Origin: JABAAE01 sp905480545
GTDB lineage: Bacteria > Planctomycetota > Planctomycetia > Pirellulales > Pirellulaceae
Direction of reading: 5' to 3'
Assembly: GCA_943788025.1 (NCBI GenBank)
Contig: CALSOR010000016.1
Span: 240,142-304,141 of the forward strand
DNA length: 64,000 nucleotides
A model generated the notes under the pieces. The model had not been told where the DNA came from. It made no database searches and saw only the letters and a list, made by a program, of their open reading frames with translations. The translations under genes were made by a program, and so were the position numbers. Below are positions 28,120 through 37,054 of the stretch, piece by piece (position 1 is the first letter of the stretch; the number at the start of each line of letters is the position of its first letter).

Positions 28120-28527
28120 TTATCGCTGCTCGCGGACCGCATCGGGTTGTAGCTTCGCCGGTCCGGCCGCTGCTTCGCTGTTGGCTTTCATTTCCTGCAA
28201 GTACCCATAACCCGGGGCAGGTTCCCCGATCAAATCCCAAAAGATCACCCGCTGTTGGGCGGTCATGATCTGTACGATCTGTCGCATACATTCCAGTTCC
28301 TGCCGCCGTCGCTCCACCATCACAGCCTCACGCTCCACTCGGTCTGACGGCAATGGCTCTGAATCAAGACCCACCTCTCGTACCAACTCCCGCATGCGTT
28401 CTACCTGCTTCTCGCTCCACTGCAATGCCTCAGCAGGAGGCGTCAGGTACGGAATGTTATTGTCCATCCACGTCCCCGTGTCTAACGGCTCTCGGCCCGC
28501 TCGAGCAGATCGAAAATCCGCCAGCAA
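28120..28527 (-). CDS. Small protein with planctomycete LTxxQR-like motif
   Basis: 135 aa, unrecognised. It contains a charged helix (EKQVERMRELVREVGLD) and QIMTAQQRVIFWDLIGEP, a segment that resembles the T-x-x-Q-R-x-x-F motif found in many planctomycete exported proteins with Spy/LTXXQ-like helices. Its first ATG lies inside the end of the upstream gene in another frame (46-base overlap). A start at Met21 (28467) would remove the overlap. It may be the second half of the upstream gene after a frameshift. Confidence 0.6.
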   Translation of the reverse strand: MLADFRSARAGREPLDTGTWMDNNIPYLTPPAEALQWSEKQVERMRELVREVGLDSEPLPSDRVEREAVMVERRRQELECMRQIVQIMTAQQRVIFWDLIGEPAPGYGYLQEMKANSEAAAGPAKLQPDAVREQR

Positions 28528-28850
28528 AATAGCAGATCACTGATTGCGTTCCTCAGCAGTTCATATCGCTTTTGCCTATACGGGCCTCGTTGGTGAGCGG
28601 CAGGACGAGCTTCATACTCGGATTTCGCAGTCAAAAATCGAGCCTTCCCGTCGTCCAATACTGTCTGCAACTGCTTCTGCTGTTCGCCAGTCAGCTGAAG
28701 CCTGCTCAGCAAATCAGTAGATTCGCAAATGGAAATCTCCGCAGGCACGCCCATCGCGCGAAAGTTCGGCTCATCAGCGGCCCAGCTTACCATGCACAGA
28801 CCCACCACCAAAATCATTGTGATGCCGACTAACCTGAACACTTTCACCAT
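28482..28850 (-). CDS. Small exported helical protein, unknown
   Basis: 122 aa with a signal peptide (LVGITMILVVGLCMVSWA, cleaved after AAD). The mature part contains LSRLQLTGEQQKQLQTVLDD, a helix with the LTxxQ-like pattern of Spy/CpxP-related and planctomycete exported proteins. The C-terminal 23 residues look atypical and overlap the next gene in a different frame, so a frameshift joining the two products is possible. In the sigma-kinase operon. Confidence 0.65.
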   Translation of the reverse strand: MVKVFRLVGITMILVVGLCMVSWAADEPNFRAMGVPAEISICESTDLLSRLQLTGEQQKQLQTVLDDGKARFLTAKSEYEARPAAHQRGPYRQKRYELLRNAISDLLFCWRIFDLLERAESR

Positions 28851-28903
28851 GCTTGCCTCGCTCTTATTTTGCGGAGTAACTTTCGTGAGTGATCACCCGG
28901 CAC

Positions 28904-29416
28904 CTACCACCCAATCGGAATCCAATAAATGTCTTCGGCTGTCTCAAGGAATCGCAGTTCGACAGATTCATGGCGATCTTTATCTGGAATCTTGACCCTT
29001 ATTTTCATCGAATGAAGTTTCGCGTCAGCCGTCTTGTTATTGGCCGTGTTGATTACCCTTACCATGTCACTGGCCGTTGAGAGGTCGGAGAATTGAATCT
29101 TATAAAATGAACGGTGGAGCAACGAAGCACTCCTGAAGTTGCGTTCGATGAATCTGTCCACATCCTGTCGCTCTTGCTTCAATTCAGGGGAGAGTGAAGC
29201 TGGATCGGGATACAGTTTGAAGTCCGATGCACCACCGTCGGCGATGATCTCGAAGACGCCATCGACGTCTTTTTGGTCAATCAGGACGAGGCATTCGCGG
29301 AATAACACGATGCAGCGTGTTCTTGTATCCAACGGTTGAAACATGTCATCTGCAGAGACGTCAATTGAGGCAAAGAGGATCCCTGTCACCGAAGCTAATG
29401 TGTGAATAGGTCGCAT
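28904..29416 (-). CDS. Exported protein of unknown function
   Basis: 170 aa from the ATG at 29416, preceded by TAGGAATAACAGCT with a usable AGGA; the frame extends to 29506 without need. A signal peptide ends near DVSADD. The mature part (CLVLIDQKDVDGVFEIIADGG, RHESVELRFLETAEDIYWIPIGW) resembles a nuclear-transport-factor-2-like small alpha+beta fold but I cannot assign it. Follows the kinase gene by 108 bases on the same strand, so probably cotranscribed. Confidence 0.7.
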   Translation of the reverse strand: MRPIHTLASVTGILFASIDVSADDMFQPLDTRTRCIVLFRECLVLIDQKDVDGVFEIIADGGASDFKLYPDPASLSPELKQERQDVDRFIERNFRSASLLHRSFYKIQFSDLSTASDMVRVINTANNKTADAKLHSMKIRVKIPDKDRHESVELRFLETAEDIYWIPIGW

Positions 29417-29524
29417 AGCTGTTATTCCTAAAGTGCGTTGCTGCGTTAAGAGTGTAGTGGTGGCGGATGGCTTTGCAGGTCTGGACCGAGAGTTTGAACT
29501 CGACATGTCTATGACTGCTTATTG

Positions 29525-32425
29525 CTACTTACCCGATTCAGTCACAGATTCACCGGATACCAGCACGTTCTTGAAGACGATCTCCTCGCCCCAGATCTCG
29601 AAGAGGTCGACCGTGTCTTCGGCTATTTCGGGGGCGGGTCGAAAGATCACGTCGATCCGCTTGCCGCTCAAGTCAGCGGGGATATACGCCATACTGTTCA
29701 ATCCATCCTTGTCATCTGAGGTGCTGGTGACCGATCCACTCGTGTATTCGTTATCGCCGTCTTTCAAGATGATCTCAAAGGCGATATCGATTGGTCGCGG
29801 CGTGATGTCGAGCATGACGTTTGAGTAATACTTGTTATCGGTTTTTGGGTTCACAGCTGGGCCTGTCTTAATTCGCTTGATCGTGATCGAGCGATCGACA
29901 TCGGCCTTCATCGACGGGTCGGTGTTGATGTTGACCGTCGTTTGGCCTCGCGGCAGAAACGTCGTCTCCGTTTCGAAAGTGACTTTTCGGGAGGCGAAGA
30001 CGTCTTGCCGCTCTTTATTCTCAGGGGCAGCGGATTCCAGGATGGCCAACTCCGACTCGTAGGTAATTGTTTGTCTGCCGGGCTTAATGGACTCCCACGT
30101 TTGCTGTCCGAAGGCATTGTTGCAGCCCAGGCTGCTATAACCGCCCTTATGCCTGATTGTTCCCAGGTTCCCCGGCATGTTGCTTGCCCCGATTAAGGTT
30201 TCTCCGATTCGGACGGCCCAGCTCTTCTGTTGAAGCTGAAAAGTGATGTGCTTTCCGCTACCGCAGCGCACGTCCTGAACCACCAGCTGCAGATTCACAC
30301 CACCGGGCGTGCCAATGACGATCCGCGGCCGTACCTTAACATCGAAATAGTCGACGACGAACTGCGCGGTGTATTGCTCCCAGAGATCGCGGTCCAGCTT
30401 GTCCGACACCCAGCTTTTCTCGATCAGGTCGCCCATCTCAGTACGCCACGGGCGTTGCCGATCAGCTTGGTGCTTGAGGACCAGGTCGATCAGGTCATTC
30501 ATTTGATCGCTGTTCAGCAGGCCCTCGCCTTCCCGGTGGAGCAATTCAACAATCGCTGACTCACTGGCAGGGCCAGTCTCATCGGCGACACGCATCAGCC
30601 GCGAGATTGGCTCGTCCTGCAGATTGCTACTACTTACCAACCTTCCGTGTTTGAACGGTTCGTTCCAATCCGCGTTATCCCGAAGCAGGTCCGTGATTTC
30701 TACAGTTGTTTCATACGATGCCCCAGGCCGGAGTTTGAACTCGGTTTCAATGGTTAGTCGATCCGCCGCTCGATCAGACGCGGTGTAACCAATCAGCAAT
30801 TTGCTTTGCTCGATCTTCAACTCCGTAACGTAAATCTGGTGCGGTAACACGCCCGTCAGCCTCCATTTGCCGTTTGTTCCAATCAGCATCTGAGGCTCGT
30901 GAGCGTTATTGCGGTTCCAGATGAAAACGGCACCCTCTGACTTACCGTCCAAGGCAAGGTATTTATCGTACGCGAAATGCTTGAATTGGTTGTCAAGCGC
31001 GAGCAGGTAGCCCGGGCCGTGCTCGTTAGTCAAAAGCGCTACGACCGCGTTCGTAGGGTTACCAGTGCTGGTTCGCGAATCCAGTTCCGCCTGCGCTTGC
31101 GTAAATGCCTTGCGTGCTTCTTCCAAAGCAAATCTAGAGGCTAACGAATTGATGCCGATGAGCCCCAATGCGGCGAGGATTCCAATCATAGTGAGTACTA
31201 CGATTCTTGAGGTTAAAAATGTCTTTGGCCCACCCTGGGGCTGAGTCGTTACCAGCCCGGCGCGCAGCGAGTCGGGAAGCTCGGCATGTGTGGGTTGCTG
31301 GACGTGGCTGAGGCACGATTCCAGAAGCGTGTGGACTTCCTTGGCCGAGTCGAAGCGGCCGGCCTTGTCCTTGGCCATCAGCTTCTCAACGATCTGCGCA
31401 AGCCAGTCGGGGATCTCGGGGTTAATTTCGCGAATGGGGACTGAACTCTCGTCGATAATCCGCCGCATGACGCCGTAGGACGTCTCCGCGCGGAACGGCG
31501 GCCGACCTGTGCACAATGCGTACAGAACACTTCCAAGGCTGAAGAGGTCGCTTGTCTGGTCGACCGATTCGCCCCGAGCCTGTTCGGGAGACATGTATTG
31601 CGGAGTGCCGGCGATCGTGCCTTCACGGGTAACCGATGCGTCATCAACAGCGCGGGCTAGACCAAAGTCGGTTAGCGTGACGCGCTCGACGCCATCTTCA
31701 AGCAAGATGTTCTCCGGCTTGATGTCACGATGCACCAAACCTTGCTCATGAGCCGCCGCCAATCCCGCCGCAACCTGGGATCCGATCCGCAAGATTTCGA
31801 CCGTCGTCAGCGGGCCTTCGCACTGCAGCCGTTTTTGCAGCGACCCACCGCGTATGTATGCCATCACTAGGTATGGAATTGAGTCGTCACTGGAAACGCT
31901 GTGAATTGGAATCACGTTAGGGTGCAATACAGCAGCGGCCGCCTTTGCTTCACGGGAAAACCGTCTTCGTGCTGTCCTGTTGTTGGCCAAGTGTGGGGCC
32001 ATGACTTTGATGGCAACCACTCGATCCAAAGCAGGATCAACCGCTTTGAGCACGACTCCCATGCCCCCAACTCCAACAACTCCAGATACTTCGTAGCCAC
32101 CCAAAAGTCCGAGTCGGTTAGGGTCGTTCGATGGAGCGAGAGAATCAAGAACGTTTTGTACGGCGAAGGGGTGCTCATTGCGTTGGTGTCCGATCGTTGC
32201 TGCCGAGCATCCAACAGTACTGGCCTGGTCGAACTCCGTAGGCTTCAGCAATTCCGTTACCTTCGCCCAGCGCTCCGCCTCAGCAGCCTGCGCTTCGATG
32301 TAATTGCAACACGCGGCACATGTATCGAGGTGATCGATGAGTTGGGGGTCGTCGAGCGCTACATGACCGGAGTTAAGAAAAGCATCAATTCGCTTATGAT
32401 CACAGCTATTGTTTTGGGCATTCAT
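29525..32425 (-). CDS. Membrane Ser/Thr protein kinase with zinc-finger-like N-terminus
   Basis: 966 aa. Residues 31-40 (DHLDTCAACC) form an HxxxCxxC anti-sigma-type zinc motif. The PknB-like kinase domain spans about 110-375, with G-rich loop GVGGMG (118-123), the ATP Lys140 (VAIKVM), HRDIKPEN with catalytic Asp234, and DFG at 253-255, so it should be active. A transmembrane helix follows near residue 410-430 (IVVLTMIGILAALGLIGI), and about 530 residues would lie outside the membrane. The ATG overlaps the sigma factor stop as ATGA. The zinc motif plus tight coupling suggests the kinase binds or phosphorylates the adjacent sigma factor. Confidence 0.92.
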   Translation of the reverse strand: MNAQNNSCDHKRIDAFLNSGHVALDDPQLIDHLDTCAACCNYIEAQAAEAERWAKVTELLKPTEFDQASTVGCSAATIGHQRNEHPFAVQNVLDSLAPSNDPNRLGLLGGYEVSGVVGVGGMGVVLKAVDPALDRVVAIKVMAPHLANNRTARRRFSREAKAAAAVLHPNVIPIHSVSSDDSIPYLVMAYIRGGSLQKRLQCEGPLTTVEILRIGSQVAAGLAAAHEQGLVHRDIKPENILLEDGVERVTLTDFGLARAVDDASVTREGTIAGTPQYMSPEQARGESVDQTSDLFSLGSVLYALCTGRPPFRAETSYGVMRRIIDESSVPIREINPEIPDWLAQIVEKLMAKDKAGRFDSAKEVHTLLESCLSHVQQPTHAELPDSLRAGLVTTQPQGGPKTFLTSRIVVLTMIGILAALGLIGINSLASRFALEEARKAFTQAQAELDSRTSTGNPTNAVVALLTNEHGPGYLLALDNQFKHFAYDKYLALDGKSEGAVFIWNRNNAHEPQMLIGTNGKWRLTGVLPHQIYVTELKIEQSKLLIGYTASDRAADRLTIETEFKLRPGASYETTVEITDLLRDNADWNEPFKHGRLVSSSNLQDEPISRLMRVADETGPASESAIVELLHREGEGLLNSDQMNDLIDLVLKHQADRQRPWRTEMGDLIEKSWVSDKLDRDLWEQYTAQFVVDYFDVKVRPRIVIGTPGGVNLQLVVQDVRCGSGKHITFQLQQKSWAVRIGETLIGASNMPGNLGTIRHKGGYSSLGCNNAFGQQTWESIKPGRQTITYESELAILESAAPENKERQDVFASRKVTFETETTFLPRGQTTVNINTDPSMKADVDRSITIKRIKTGPAVNPKTDNKYYSNVMLDITPRPIDIAFEIILKDGDNEYTSGSVTSTSDDKDGLNSMAYIPADLSGKRIDVIFRPAPEIAEDTVDLFEIWGEEIVFKNVLVSGESVTESGK

Positions 32426-33018
32426 GATTCACTTTGCTCCAAACGCTGAATGTGATCGCAGAGTCTTCGCATCACTCGGCTCCGCGCCGCATACACTGTC
32501 CCTACCGACTTGCCGATGATCTTCGCCGCCGCTTCGCACGATTCTCCGTCAATGACCGTCAGTTCAAACGCACGCCATGTTTCCGCATTCACGTCCGACT
32601 GCACGGACATCGACGCCTGCAGGTACTGTTCGCGCATGTACTCGACAGCCAGCTCCTGTTCGACGTCCGATGCCCCTGCAAGTTGCTCGGTCATCAGCTG
32701 CTGAATGTCGGAGCCACCCACCGGTGCATCTTTGGGAGAGCGAGAAAGCGCTGAGAGAATCGAGTTCTTGGCAACGCGCCGCAGCCAGTGCCGGAATCGT
32801 GCACCAGGTTTTTCTTCCCACCGGTCAATTGCACTGGCAACCCGCATCAAGACCGTTTGCACCAGGTCCTGAGCATCTGAGTCCTGCATGCCTCGTCGCC
32901 GCGCCATCCGGTAAATCACAGGCTGATAGATCAGCACAAACTCTTCCCATGCTTCGCGGTCATCCGGCGAGCGGACTTGAGCAAGTAGGGTTGATCGTGT
33001 TTCTGGAAACTCAGTCAT
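32422..33018 (-). CDS. ECF sigma factor
   Basis: 198 aa RNA polymerase sigma-70 factor of the ECF type. Region 2 covers about residues 25-95 (QPVIYRMARRRGMQDSDAQDLVQTVLMRV), and region 4 about 135-195 with a helix-turn-helix (FELTVIDGESCEAAAKIIGKSVGTVYAARSRVMRRL). It directs RNA polymerase to a small regulon. Its stop overlaps the kinase start (ATGA), which predicts translational coupling and a partner role; planctomycetes carry many such sigma-kinase pairs. It opens the operon that runs to 26.8 kb. Confidence 0.93.
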   Translation of the reverse strand: MTEFPETRSTLLAQVRSPDDREAWEEFVLIYQPVIYRMARRRGMQDSDAQDLVQTVLMRVASAIDRWEEKPGARFRHWLRRVAKNSILSALSRSPKDAPVGGSDIQQLMTEQLAGASDVEQELAVEYMREQYLQASMSVQSDVNAETWRAFELTVIDGESCEAAAKIIGKSVGTVYAARSRVMRRLCDHIQRLEQSES

Positions 33019-33166
33019 TTTTGTCCTCTGAGGGTACTAAACTCACCGCTCCGAGGTTTCTGACACAGAAGGGGTAAATTTTTTGGTTTTCGCGTCAGAA
33101 TTGACACAGGCAGGGATCTCAACACTCTGCAATACAAGGACTTAGGACTACGATGCATTGCCGCGC

Positions 33167-33436
33167 CTATTCAGCCAAGGTCCTCCGCATCGCCTTGGCG
33201 GCTACCCCAGAGAAGTGGCCAAGGCTGTTCCAGTGCTGGGCTTTCTCAACATCCACCAGACGGATGTAGGCGTCATGGACCAGGGCAGTCGCTTGCAAAG
33301 TCTGACCGGGCTTTTCATTCGCCAGTTTGGCTGCGGCGAGCTTTCGAAGTTCTTCGTAAACCAGCGGAAGCAGCTGCTCGGCTGCGCTCGGATCACCATC
33401 CTCAATCTGTGAGAGTATCTGCGTAACGTCAGTCAT
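33167..33436 (-). pseudogene. Truncated ECF sigma factor (TIGR02999-like)
   Basis: About 90 aa from the Met at 33436. The start TQILSQIEDGDPSAAEQLLPLVYEELRKLAAAKL and HWNSLGHFSGVAAKAMRRTL match region 2 of the Rhodopirellula-type sigma factors, in which the alanine-rich segment is normally followed by an Arg-rich linker and region 4. Here the frame ends at RRTLAE with no region 4, so it cannot bind a -35 element. It lies at the border between the sigma-kinase operon and the mosaic block. Confidence 0.85.
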
Positions 33437-33472
33437 AGGCGTAGCTTTCAATAAACAATTTCACGCCTGTGA

Positions 33473-34783
33473 TTATACGCTTGCCGCAGTCGCGATTCCT
33501 CCTCCCAGACGGGCCTTGTTCACAGCGATGATAATACTGTCCACAATCCGCTCGCTGTCGAATTCGCTGGCGGCCCGATCCCGTACACTGTGGCGGTCCA
33601 TGGATTGGGCTTCTTCAATGGCTTCCATGAAGACCGCCAGAGCCCGCACATCGTCGTCCGATTCCGCACAGCGCGCTCCGGGAGGCAGCCGGTCCGCGAC
33701 GACTCCCGTTTCGCCATGCCGGACGAATGCGGCTCCGGTCCGCACCCCGACGGTCGGACAACCGGCCAGTAGGATTTCCTGAAGAGCCAGCGGGCCGTGG
33801 TCAACCGGTTCAGGTGTTCGCACGCAGTCTAAAAGCAGAGCACAAGATTTACTGGCTTGCGAACATGCTCTGAAAATTGCCCGACTGTCACCCTTCAAGC
33901 AATCGAGCCACGACTTCAGATATGCCGCTGATTTGTCGATTCGCTGGCTGTTGGGGATTCCCAGTTCGGCAGCGAGATAACAAGCAGAAATTTCGGCAAT
34001 GAGTTCGCCCATGGCATACCCTTCATTTTTTCGATCCCAGTTCAGACGATGTTCTGGTTCAGTCCAATGCGCCATTTCATGAAAAACTGTCTCATAGTAA
34101 TCAGGTGCCGAATGAAACGATTCCTTCGGCGGCATGACGATGTAATCACCTGATGGAACATAACAAGCACGGTTTCCCGTTCGAATGTCAGCCCCAGTGG
34201 CGGCGATCAGTTCATCACCGGCTTCGAAATTTTCGAACATCTTTGTCGGTTCAGGCTCGCTTGGACGAAGATGGTCAAAGTCGCCTTCAACTTGATCCAG
34301 ATTGAAGACCGTGTAGCTCTTCAGAATCCAAAATTTGTCTTCTTTGTCTGTCCCATCATCGGCACGTTTCTTTTTCGTGACGGGAGCGGTGAAGCAGATT
34401 GTGGTTCCCCATTTGCCGGGCTTCACATTATCAGGACGTTTTTTGACGCTACCGCCAGCTTGCTTCCATTGGTTGAAGGTGGCCCAGATTGAGGATGATA
34501 ATCCATGTCGTTGGGACGCAAGTTCCAAGACAAGTGGATTCACACCACTGTAAGGCTTCCCCGCCATCATCCAGTGTTCCGCTGTTTGGTAAACTGTTCC
34601 ATCAACGGTGAAGGATGATTCGTACCATTGGCTCAAGCACGATTTAGTGGCTTTGCCATCCTTGGACGGCTGGTGCCCCCAGAAGTACAGGTAGTCGAAG
34701 TGTTCGCCGCTGGAACATCTTTGTCGTAAACTTTCAAGATCAAGCATGTTGTCGCCAAGCAAAACAGGGTTCCGGCAAGACAT
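33473..34783 (-). CDS. Chimeric ORF: NADAR-ArdC-glycosyltransferase tail
   Basis: 436 aa open frame made of three unrelated pieces. Residues 29-75 (YFWGHQP, CLSQWY, TAEHWMM) are the front half of a NADAR/YbiA domain, a fold acting on ADP-ribosylated compounds. Residues 77-320 are most of an ArdC-type antirestriction protein: YSGVN and WATFNQWKQAGG of the ssDNA-binding part, SYTVFNLDQ, and a zincin with HEMAH at 235-239. Residues 328-436 are the C-terminus of a group 1 glycosyltransferase (DHGPLALQEILLAGCP, GETGVVADRLPPG), the same tail found frameshifted near 46.5-46.9 kb. Joins lie near 34556 and 33805. No strong ribosome binding site. It may be a junk fusion, or a folded ArdC with foreign ends. 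Confidence 0.85.
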   Translation of the reverse strand: MSCRNPVLLGDNMLDLESLRQRCSSGEHFDYLYFWGHQPSKDGKATKSCLSQWYESSFTVDGTVYQTAEHWMMAGKPYSGVNPLVLELASQRHGLSSSIWATFNQWKQAGGSVKKRPDNVKPGKWGTTICFTAPVTKKKRADDGTDKEDKFWILKSYTVFNLDQVEGDFDHLRPSEPEPTKMFENFEAGDELIAATGADIRTGNRACYVPSGDYIVMPPKESFHSAPDYYETVFHEMAHWTEPEHRLNWDRKNEGYAMGELIAEISACYLAAELGIPNSQRIDKSAAYLKSWLDCLKGDSRAIFRACSQASKSCALLLDCVRTPEPVDHGPLALQEILLAGCPTVGVRTGAAFVRHGETGVVADRLPPGARCAESDDDVRALAVFMEAIEEAQSMDRHSVRDRAASEFDSERIVDSIIIAVNKARLGGGIATAASV

Positions 34784-34803
34784 GATTTTACAGGAATAAG
34801 TTC

Positions 34804-35514
34804 ATGTGGAAATTCGGTGGATGGATTCTTATTTTTTTGTCGCTGGTCGGCTGCGATCCAGCGTGCAAATCGATCCCCAATGTCGAACAGCCAGTTGCCC
34901 CAGACATCGAGCAACCAGCGGTATCTGAGAAGACTGAAGACACCAACACGATCTCGATTTTGGCATGGAACGTCGAATCAGGCGGCAATGATCCCAAGGT
35001 CATTGCTCAACAACTCACCGAACTTGGTGGATACGACATTTACTGTTTGTCGGAAGTCGCCGATAAAAACTTTGTTCGCTACCTGTCAGCAGTGGGATCA
35101 GGGTTCACGTCATTCAACGGCAACACTGGCCGCAATGATCGGCTGCAGATTAGCTTCGACACCGAACGGTTCGAACTGCTGGAAAGCAAGGAACTGATGA
35201 AGCACCGGGATTTCGTCCTGAACAACGGCACGCATCGATCACCGCTTTACGTTCGACTTCAGGATCGAAACACCGGCATCCAGTTCATCGTTATGACCAA
35301 CCATCTTGCCCGTGGTAACGCTGACCTCAGAAAACAACAAGCTATCGGACTCAGGGAGTGGGCTCGTGACCAAAACGTCGGCGTGATCAACATCGGCGAT
35401 TTCAACATGGATTACGACTTTCGCACCGAACGTGGAAACGACGCCTTCCCGGAGATCATCAGAGACAACATTTTCTCTTGGGTGAAGCCAGTTGAATTGA
35501 TCGATACCAACTGG
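34804..35514 (+). pseudogene. Endonuclease/exonuclease/phosphatase lipoprotein, 5' part
   Basis: The first 237 codons of a lipoprotein (lipobox LSLVGC, Cys17) with an EEP (DNase I-like) domain: ILAWNVESGG, the metal-binding Glu in CLSEVADK, MTNHLARG with its His, and GDFNMDYDF. AGGAATAAGTTC precedes the ATG. After DTNW the homology stops and the frame runs into sequence antisense to the PEP-CTERM gene. The missing end, with the conserved SDHRP, is found 1.35 kb further on at 36864..37043. The two parts would make a complete protein of about 297 aa. Confidence 0.9.
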
Positions 35515-35516
35515 CT

Positions 35517-36278
35517 CTATTTCGATTTACGTCGCCGCAGAAGTGCGAAACCGATGGACGTAACAAGCAAAATCGTTGAACTGGGTTCAGGAACGGCCGT
35601 CAAGGCCACCAAATCATTGGCACCAAGAAAAACTGCGTCGCTACCGGTATATAAGTCAAATTCGTCCGAGCCATTGTCCCGATCAGATAATCCAGATACC
35701 GTAATTTTTAGTTTATCCGCACCGATGAAATCGGTCCCATTAAATAGATATCGGGGGATCAAAAATGCTACATCGGCACCGTTACCCAATGGAGTAAGTG
35801 TCAGGTCCTCATCCGGAACCGTCGTGTCATCGTTTACTACGATGTTGTTCGAACCGTCATTGCTGAAATCCCATACTGTGAAAGGTGATGAAAAAGCTGT
35901 GTCAGTCTCGTCAAATACATTGATAACGAGATTCGTGATCGTTATCTGAGCTTTCGCTTTGCCAGCTTCCTGGGCGTCCAAGGCAAGGCGAAGGAACTGT
36001 ACACCAGATACTTCAACAAGATCGAGCTCTGAAAGGGAAACTGCATTAGCGTTGGTCGTTGTACTCGTCGTGTCCTGTGTATTCCAAACCAGAAAGTTAT
36101 TATTGAAAGCCGACGGATTCGAGCCAGAAAGCGTGCCGCTGGCAAGGACACCTTGTCCTAAATTCCTGGCAACCGTAGTTCCGTCAACAAAAATATCCGC
36201 TTTGGCAATACTCAGAGGGAACAATGCCGATGCCCCTGATATGGCAATCAGGAAAAAGCGAGGCATAATGCAATCCAT
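35517..36278 (-). CDS. PEP-CTERM sorted exported protein
   Basis: 253 aa. A signal peptide is present (FFLIAISGASALFPLSIAKA, Met5 may be the start). The mature part is Asn/Ser/Thr-rich and beta-like with no known domain. The C-terminus has the sorting signal VPEPSSTILLVTSIGFALLRRRKSK: PEP motif, hydrophobic helix, Arg cluster. An exosortase outside the window would process it. Lies wholly within the insertion that splits the EEP gene, so it arrived with the mobile piece. Confidence 0.88.
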   Translation of the reverse strand: MDCIMPRFFLIAISGASALFPLSIAKADIFVDGTTVARNLGQGVLASGTLSGSNPSAFNNNFLVWNTQDTTSTTTNANAVSLSELDLVEVSGVQFLRLALDAQEAGKAKAQITITNLVINVFDETDTAFSSPFTVWDFSNDGSNNIVVNDDTTVPDEDLTLTPLGNGADVAFLIPRYLFNGTDFIGADKLKITVSGLSDRDNGSDEFDLYTGSDAVFLGANDLVALTAVPEPSSTILLVTSIGFALLRRRKSK

Positions 36279-36596
36279 GGATTCAAATCCTAAAATGAGA
36301 AAAACAGTTTTACTATAAACCCGTTCAGCTCGCTGTCAACAAATAAGCCTCGCCATCCGCATAAACTGCCAAAATATGTCAAAGCCGCCTACACCGTGGG
36401 GTCAAAAAACTCAAACGGTCACTCTGGGCGATGAAAAACGAGCTCGGCCATTATTTTGAAAACGAAAATTCGGTCGAGATCGCTTCGGCGGCTCGTCCAA
36501 GGTGGTCAAAGCTGAAGACAAATTCAGCATGGGCGCAGCGGCTACCGGCCTATTATCTTGAGTTAGCGGGTTGAAAGAGAAACGGTTTTGCGGAAA

Positions 36597-36863
36597 CTAC
36601 GCCACTCGGCGATAGGATCGAAGCAGGCCGCCGAGCCGTTCGCTGGATTCGATGTTGCCGTTCAGCGCCGGCGGTTGCTCCATCGGGACCACCAACTCGT
36701 TGTCCAATCCCTGATGCGGTCGCTCGGCGTGATAATGTTCACGGTACTGATTGACAGCATTGCGTAACGCTTTTTTGCCGAACAAAATCAGTCGATCGAG
36801 ACAGTCGGATTTGAGTGATCCGAAAAATCGTTCCAGGTGAGCGTTCATGTTTGGGCTGCGGCT
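36597..36863 (-). pseudogene. Transposase C-terminal fragment (integrase core)
   Basis: About 88 codons of a DDE transposase tail: SPNMNAHLERFFGSLKSDCLDRL with the catalytic Glu region, then YREHYHAERPHQGLDNELV, ending ERLGGLLRSYRR. This is the rve-type end common in planctomycete IS elements. The rest of the transposase is absent; the frame continues only into the EEP gene antisense sequence. Confidence 0.85.
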
Positions 36864-37043
36864 GACAACGATGGCGACGGCAAGGATAATTATCCAGATT
36901 CGATGCTGGACTTTGCTTTCGTGGCTGGTCCTGCAAAGGACTGGAACCCCGTGTGTCGTGTGATCGTTCGTGCAGGGGACTTTCCTGATGATAAAACAAC
37001 CAGTGATCATCGACCGATTGAGTTGAGATTGACCGTGAAGTAG
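36864..37043 (+). pseudogene. EEP lipoprotein, 3' part
   Basis: DGDGKDNYPDSMLDF and a C-terminal TSDHRPIELRL complete the endonuclease/exonuclease/phosphatase fold begun at 34804; the SDHRP His-Asp pair is part of the family active site. It has no start of its own. Confidence 0.88.
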
Positions 37044-37054
37044 TGAGCAGCAAC

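Larger units (their letters stand above)
35515..36863. mobile_element. 1.35 kb insertion splitting the EEP gene
   Basis: The sequence between the two EEP halves. It contains one complete minus-strand gene (PEP-CTERM protein, its stop codon within 3 bases of the left join) and, at the right join, the last 88 codons of an integrase-type transposase on the same strand. The transposase homology ends exactly at the right join (SPNMNAHLE). No terminal inverted repeat is obvious, so the insert is probably a rearranged piece and not an intact IS. Confidence 0.8.
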
